Assembly (NCBI RefSeq): GCF_019649055.1
Contig: NW_026570221.1
Location: 4,030,001-4,094,000, forward strand
DNA length: 64,000 bases
From: Paramacrobiotus metropolitanus
Taxonomy: Eukaryota > Tardigrada > Eutardigrada > Parachela > Macrobiotidae
Reading direction: 5' to 3'
In this document: positions 60,881 to 64,000 of the stretch, piece after piece
Numbering within the stretch: position 1 is the stretch's first letter
How the letters are laid out: every line of letters begins with the position of its first letter
Position numbers and translations under genes: made by a program
The notes under the pieces: model-generated
The model's input: the letters and a program-made list of their open reading frames with translations, nothing else
Told to the model about the DNA's origin: nothing
Databases searched by the model: none

Positions 60881-61786
60881 CATTCTAAGTTAGATCGAGG
60901 CTGCCCACCGCCAATAGCAAAATTCAAAACCACGTGATCGTTTCTCCATACTTTGGTCTGACAGCGACGGTTAAACAGTAAAACGACAGGGTTTTCCGTC
61001 TTTTTTTAAGTTTTTTTTAAATCTTGCCTTTTCGTTTCTTATTGAAATTAGAAGTATAAAACTGATATGCATCTATAGTGCAGGGAAGCCTGTGTTCTGG
61101 GAATCCAGATTAGACTATGCAGTATCAGTGTTCGGCCAGGTGCGCCTCTGTTACAAATTGTTTGTTTTCTGATCATCTTTTAATTTAATTTCAAATCCCA
61201 TTGCAGCTGACTAGCGTACTACAATTGAATCGGAGCTTGCCAAAAGGTTCGCGAATCCTTGTGGCTGTCTTTAATGATTTGTAGTGTAGCTTGTCGTGTA
61301 TAGCTGCCGTCGTATCGCAGGGAACCCTGCGCGCTGGCTACCCAGCTGTTGGTGCTATTTACAGTTTACTGTCTACTGTGCTTGAGTTCTTAACCTGGTT
61401 CCATACCCGACTACAATTTGTGCTGCTAGACAGCCTTCCGTGGTAAGCCACAATTTATTTTTATTATCAGGTCAGTTCATCATTTTTGATGTTTCGTCTG
61501 GATTTATGACAGCAAATTGTATACTTTGCTTAACCGCGTGGCGGGTTCCCACTTTGTTCTGGCTACCCAGAAATATTGTTTACCGTATTTCTTTTATTTA
61601 TTTTAGCTTAAAATAATAGTGCGTAGATATTCCCAGTCCACCTTGTTTTGGTGCTTTCCAACAGATTATATGGCATTATTTAACTTTTAAAAATGTGATG
61701 ATACAATTTTACGAATTTAGTAGCATAATGTCAGCACGCATAATGTCAGTCTGTATGTCATGACTGTTGTGCGCATGCGGTCGCGT
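60881..61786. other. no feature recognised
   Basis: About 0.9 kb of AT-rich sequence, presumably intronic to the minus-strand gene. No exon could be supported. Confidence 0.4.
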
Positions 61787-62446
61787 TTAGCCCGTACACA
61801 CATACATGCAAGACGTGTAAACGGGCGCGGTTTTGCGTTCGATGTCTGTATGTGAAGGGTGAAAAACGTTGTAAGTAAGTCCGCGTTTGAACTCTGCGCA
61901 TTTAATATAATATTTCATTTCTTCTGTTACATCTCGAAGTAGGCTTTCCTTTGCCTCGCCCCGCCAGTATCGAGTAAATAAATTTGTCAGTGCCGATACT
62001 TTCTGCATTTCCGTTGTTAGATACTGAAGAAGGACTTTTTTCATTTGGTTCGTCATCTCTGAAATTAACCTGTTTTCTCCACCCGTTTCCGAATAAGATA
62101 GTATTACTTCCTTTCCGCTCCCGGCATTTAGCCGTCGCTCAATTTCCTCTGCCAAATACCGATGAAGCGTCTGCTCCATTTGGTTCTTTACATACCAACG
62201 TATCCGGTTTTCCATATTATTGGCCGCATCTTTAAGTAACTTTTCCTTCATCTTGTAGGTCACCCCACGGAATTTTTTTGCTTTTATTTTGCTCGTCACA
62301 CTCCGAAGTAATGCAGGTCTCATTTCCCTTTTTACATACATAAGTAATCTCGTCTTCATTTTGCTGATCGCATCCCTAACCACCAGTACTTTTAGTTCAC
62401 TGGTCAATTCCCGATCCAACATTCGGGCTATTTGCCGCTTTTTGTC
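61787..62446 (-). CDS. probable exon: helical repeat insertion in vWA-peptidase gene
   Basis: Acceptor TTAACTTTCGCAG at 62447; the first codons are GAC AAA AAG in phase 0, matching the phase-0 end of the exon at 63714. The peptide is a series of amphipathic segments built on LLRxVTxxMKxxL with a period near 20 residues, strongly helical. The 3' boundary is not clear: no good donor precedes the stop at 61787. Confidence 0.5.
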   Translation of the reverse strand, partial: DKKRQIARMLDRELTSELKVLVVRDAISKMKTRLLMYVKREMRPALLRSVTSKIKAKKFRGVTYKMKEKLLKDAANNMENRIRWYVKNQMEQTLHRYLAEEIERRLNAGSGKEVILSYSETGGENRLISEMTNQMKKVLLQYLTTEMQKVSALTNLFTRYWRGEAKESLLRDVTEEMKYYIKCAEFKRGLTYNVFHPSHTDIERKTAPVYTSCMYVCTG

Positions 62447-62869
62447 CTGCGAAAGTTAAAACGTAACCCAGTGTTGGTCGACAAACGATTACGTATTTTA
62501 GTGTATTTGCGAGATATTTCACTTAGACGAGATCTCAATCATTTCACGAGAATTAGAAGAGATTGTTACTCCGTACGGAACTGCAAGGCAGCGATCGTAT
62601 GTTTTTGCACATGCTTAATACTCATGTAATTTATAACATATCAGAGTAAAACATTACGGCATTTTATAATCTTTGAACAGTATATATCTGTAGCTCCCGA
62701 GTAAGTCTCAGAGAAACAATATGTACGCCATTTTTAAAAGTAAAATGCACTGAACCAATCCGTGATGTCTATGTGTGTTTATATTATTCAACAGCGCCAA
62801 CTTAAGGGAAGTGACCCGGTACATAGCCCTAAATCTGTGTACTTCGAGGGGACTCCCGCTTTCGCGCAT

Positions 62870-63430
62870 TTCCAAACACTTTTTTTGGATTGCTTTTTGA
62901 CGTTCTGTAGCCAAATGGTTCGTCTAAATAGGCGTGAAAAACGTTTGTGCGCACAATATCCGGTCACAGAGTTATGGCGGTAAGAAAATTCCAGCAAGGT
63001 TAAATGCATTTAGGTGTACCAAAAATCTCAATATAAACCGATCTTCTTCAAGTTTTGGACGTAAGTGCACATGTTCACGAAGACTGTCCTTACACAGATC
63101 CATTGTTCTATCTGTAGCATATTTTCCAAAATTTAAAATTAATTGCATGAATTTTAAAATTCAGCTTAAAATTTGAAGAAAAATCATGAAAAGTGGTGTA
63201 AGAACAATGCTCGTGGTTAAGAACAATGCTCGTGGTTATGCAAATTTACGTACAAATTGCGAAGGAGATCGGTCCATTTTGAGATTTTTGGTACACCTTA
63301 ATTTATTTAAACATTTTTGAATTTTCTTACCGCCATAACTTCGCGACTGGATGTGGTACACACAAACGGATTTCAAGTCTACGTAGACAAACCATTTGGC
63401 TACAGAATGCCAAAAAGCAATCCAAAAACA
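62870..63430. repeat. diverged inverted duplication in intron
   Basis: About 62875-63060 is repeated in inverse orientation at about 63250-63428, 75-80% identical by eye, with about 190 bp between. Shared blocks include TGTAGCCAAATGGTT, GTTATGGCGGTAAGAAAATTC and GGTGTACCAAAAATCTCAA. Both arms translate to an SYGGKKI...RCTKNL-like string, so the unit was probably a fragment of a transposon copied twice. Confidence 0.7.
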
Positions 63431-63713
63431 TTTCTTATGAAATCTGCATACAATCTTTTGCAAATAAATGACTTGAAAGTGCATTAAAAGGATAAAACTC
63501 GTTTCTGAAAAGACAATATTATATTAGCTAGAATATCCGGTTAATCCAATATTTCGAGCTGCCTGTCGCACAGCAGTAAACGGCAGCAAAATTAACGAAA
63601 ATGAACAAGAAACTGTATTTTTTCGTGAAGTCGCAAAATGTGCTGACCGTGAAGCTCTATTGGAAACAGCACTCCACACAACAAGTACTATAGCTTTGGA
63701 CGACTGAACTTAC

Positions 63714-64000
63714 ATTTTGACGTAGCCTAACTTCAGCATCCCGCGATTCTGGATTACCGCAACCTTCGCTATTTTTTATCTTTAAGCGAACGGTATTCTG
63801 AAACTTCAGCAATGATAAAATATCGACAATGCACTCTGCAGATATTCTGCAGTCCTTTTTTCCGCTTTCTTCGGAGGCGATTTGGACCACCGAATCAAAC
63901 ACTGACTGCATCCGGGAGGTTTTTGTGTCGTCGCTCTGATTCTGTACACTGGAATATACATGCCGCATGCTGCTGGAAACGTCGACTAATACAACGATAG
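63714..64000 (-). CDS. exon with the vWA MIDAS motif, cut by window edge
   Basis: Runs in from beyond 64000 and ends at donor GTAAGTTCAG in phase 0. It begins IVVLVDVSSSMRHVY: a hydrophobic strand followed by DVSSS, the DxSxS metal-binding motif that starts von Willebrand A domains, then TSRMQSVFDSVVQIA as the first helix. The matching Thr and TDG motifs lie in the exon at 56930-58202, so one vWA domain seems split over distant exons with a helical insertion. The true start of the gene is outside this window. Confidence 0.65.

Overview
This looks like a stretch of an invertebrate metazoan genome. Its genes have GT-AG introns, a secreted protein and a large multi-exon protease-like gene sit among satellite DNA, foldback repeats and two very large LTR retrotransposons. 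The sequence alone does not identify the species.

Layout. 1-1040: no firm gene. 1040-6460: a GC-rich tandem satellite with a homogeneous core of 79-bp units (two related half-units of 40 and 39 bp) and degenerate edges. 6460-16190: mostly noncoding, with short hairpin repeats, one two-exon secreted-protein gene (9696-10314, minus), a tRNA-like Pol III unit, a small hAT-like element and a perfect 32-bp palindrome. 16192-31917: retroelement A, a minus-strand Ty3/gypsy element of 15.7 kb with two LTRs that read as identical, a CAGT target duplication and a primer site matching the 3' end of tRNA-Ala. It carries gag, pol and two extra large ORFs downstream of pol; one of these ends in four repeats that resemble linker-histone-type winged helices. 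31918-36093: diverged direct and inverted repeats. 36094-54494: retroelement B, a plus-strand relative of 18.4 kb with unusual TA...TA LTR termini, an ATTG target duplication, LTRs about 3% diverged and a broken gag-pol. It holds about 80 exact copies of AAAGGTCA/TGACCTTT in all reading frames and in its noncoding parts. 56047-64000: minus-strand exons of one probable gene (it runs off the right edge) that joins a von Willebrand A domain, a papain-like cysteine peptidase domain and a Cys4 zinc ribbon.

How parts fit. A and B share the protease, the linker before reverse transcriptase, RT/RNase H and integrase, so they belong to one lineage. A looks recent and mostly intact, apart from three frame changes between gag and protease. 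B is older and disabled at several points, including the RT catalytic motif. Each element is saturated with its own short motif (CGGT on the plus strand in A, AAAGGTCA in B), which suggests selection on the DNA or RNA rather than on the proteins. The right-hand gene is independent of the retroelements; its boundaries follow from consistent intron phases and domain continuity.
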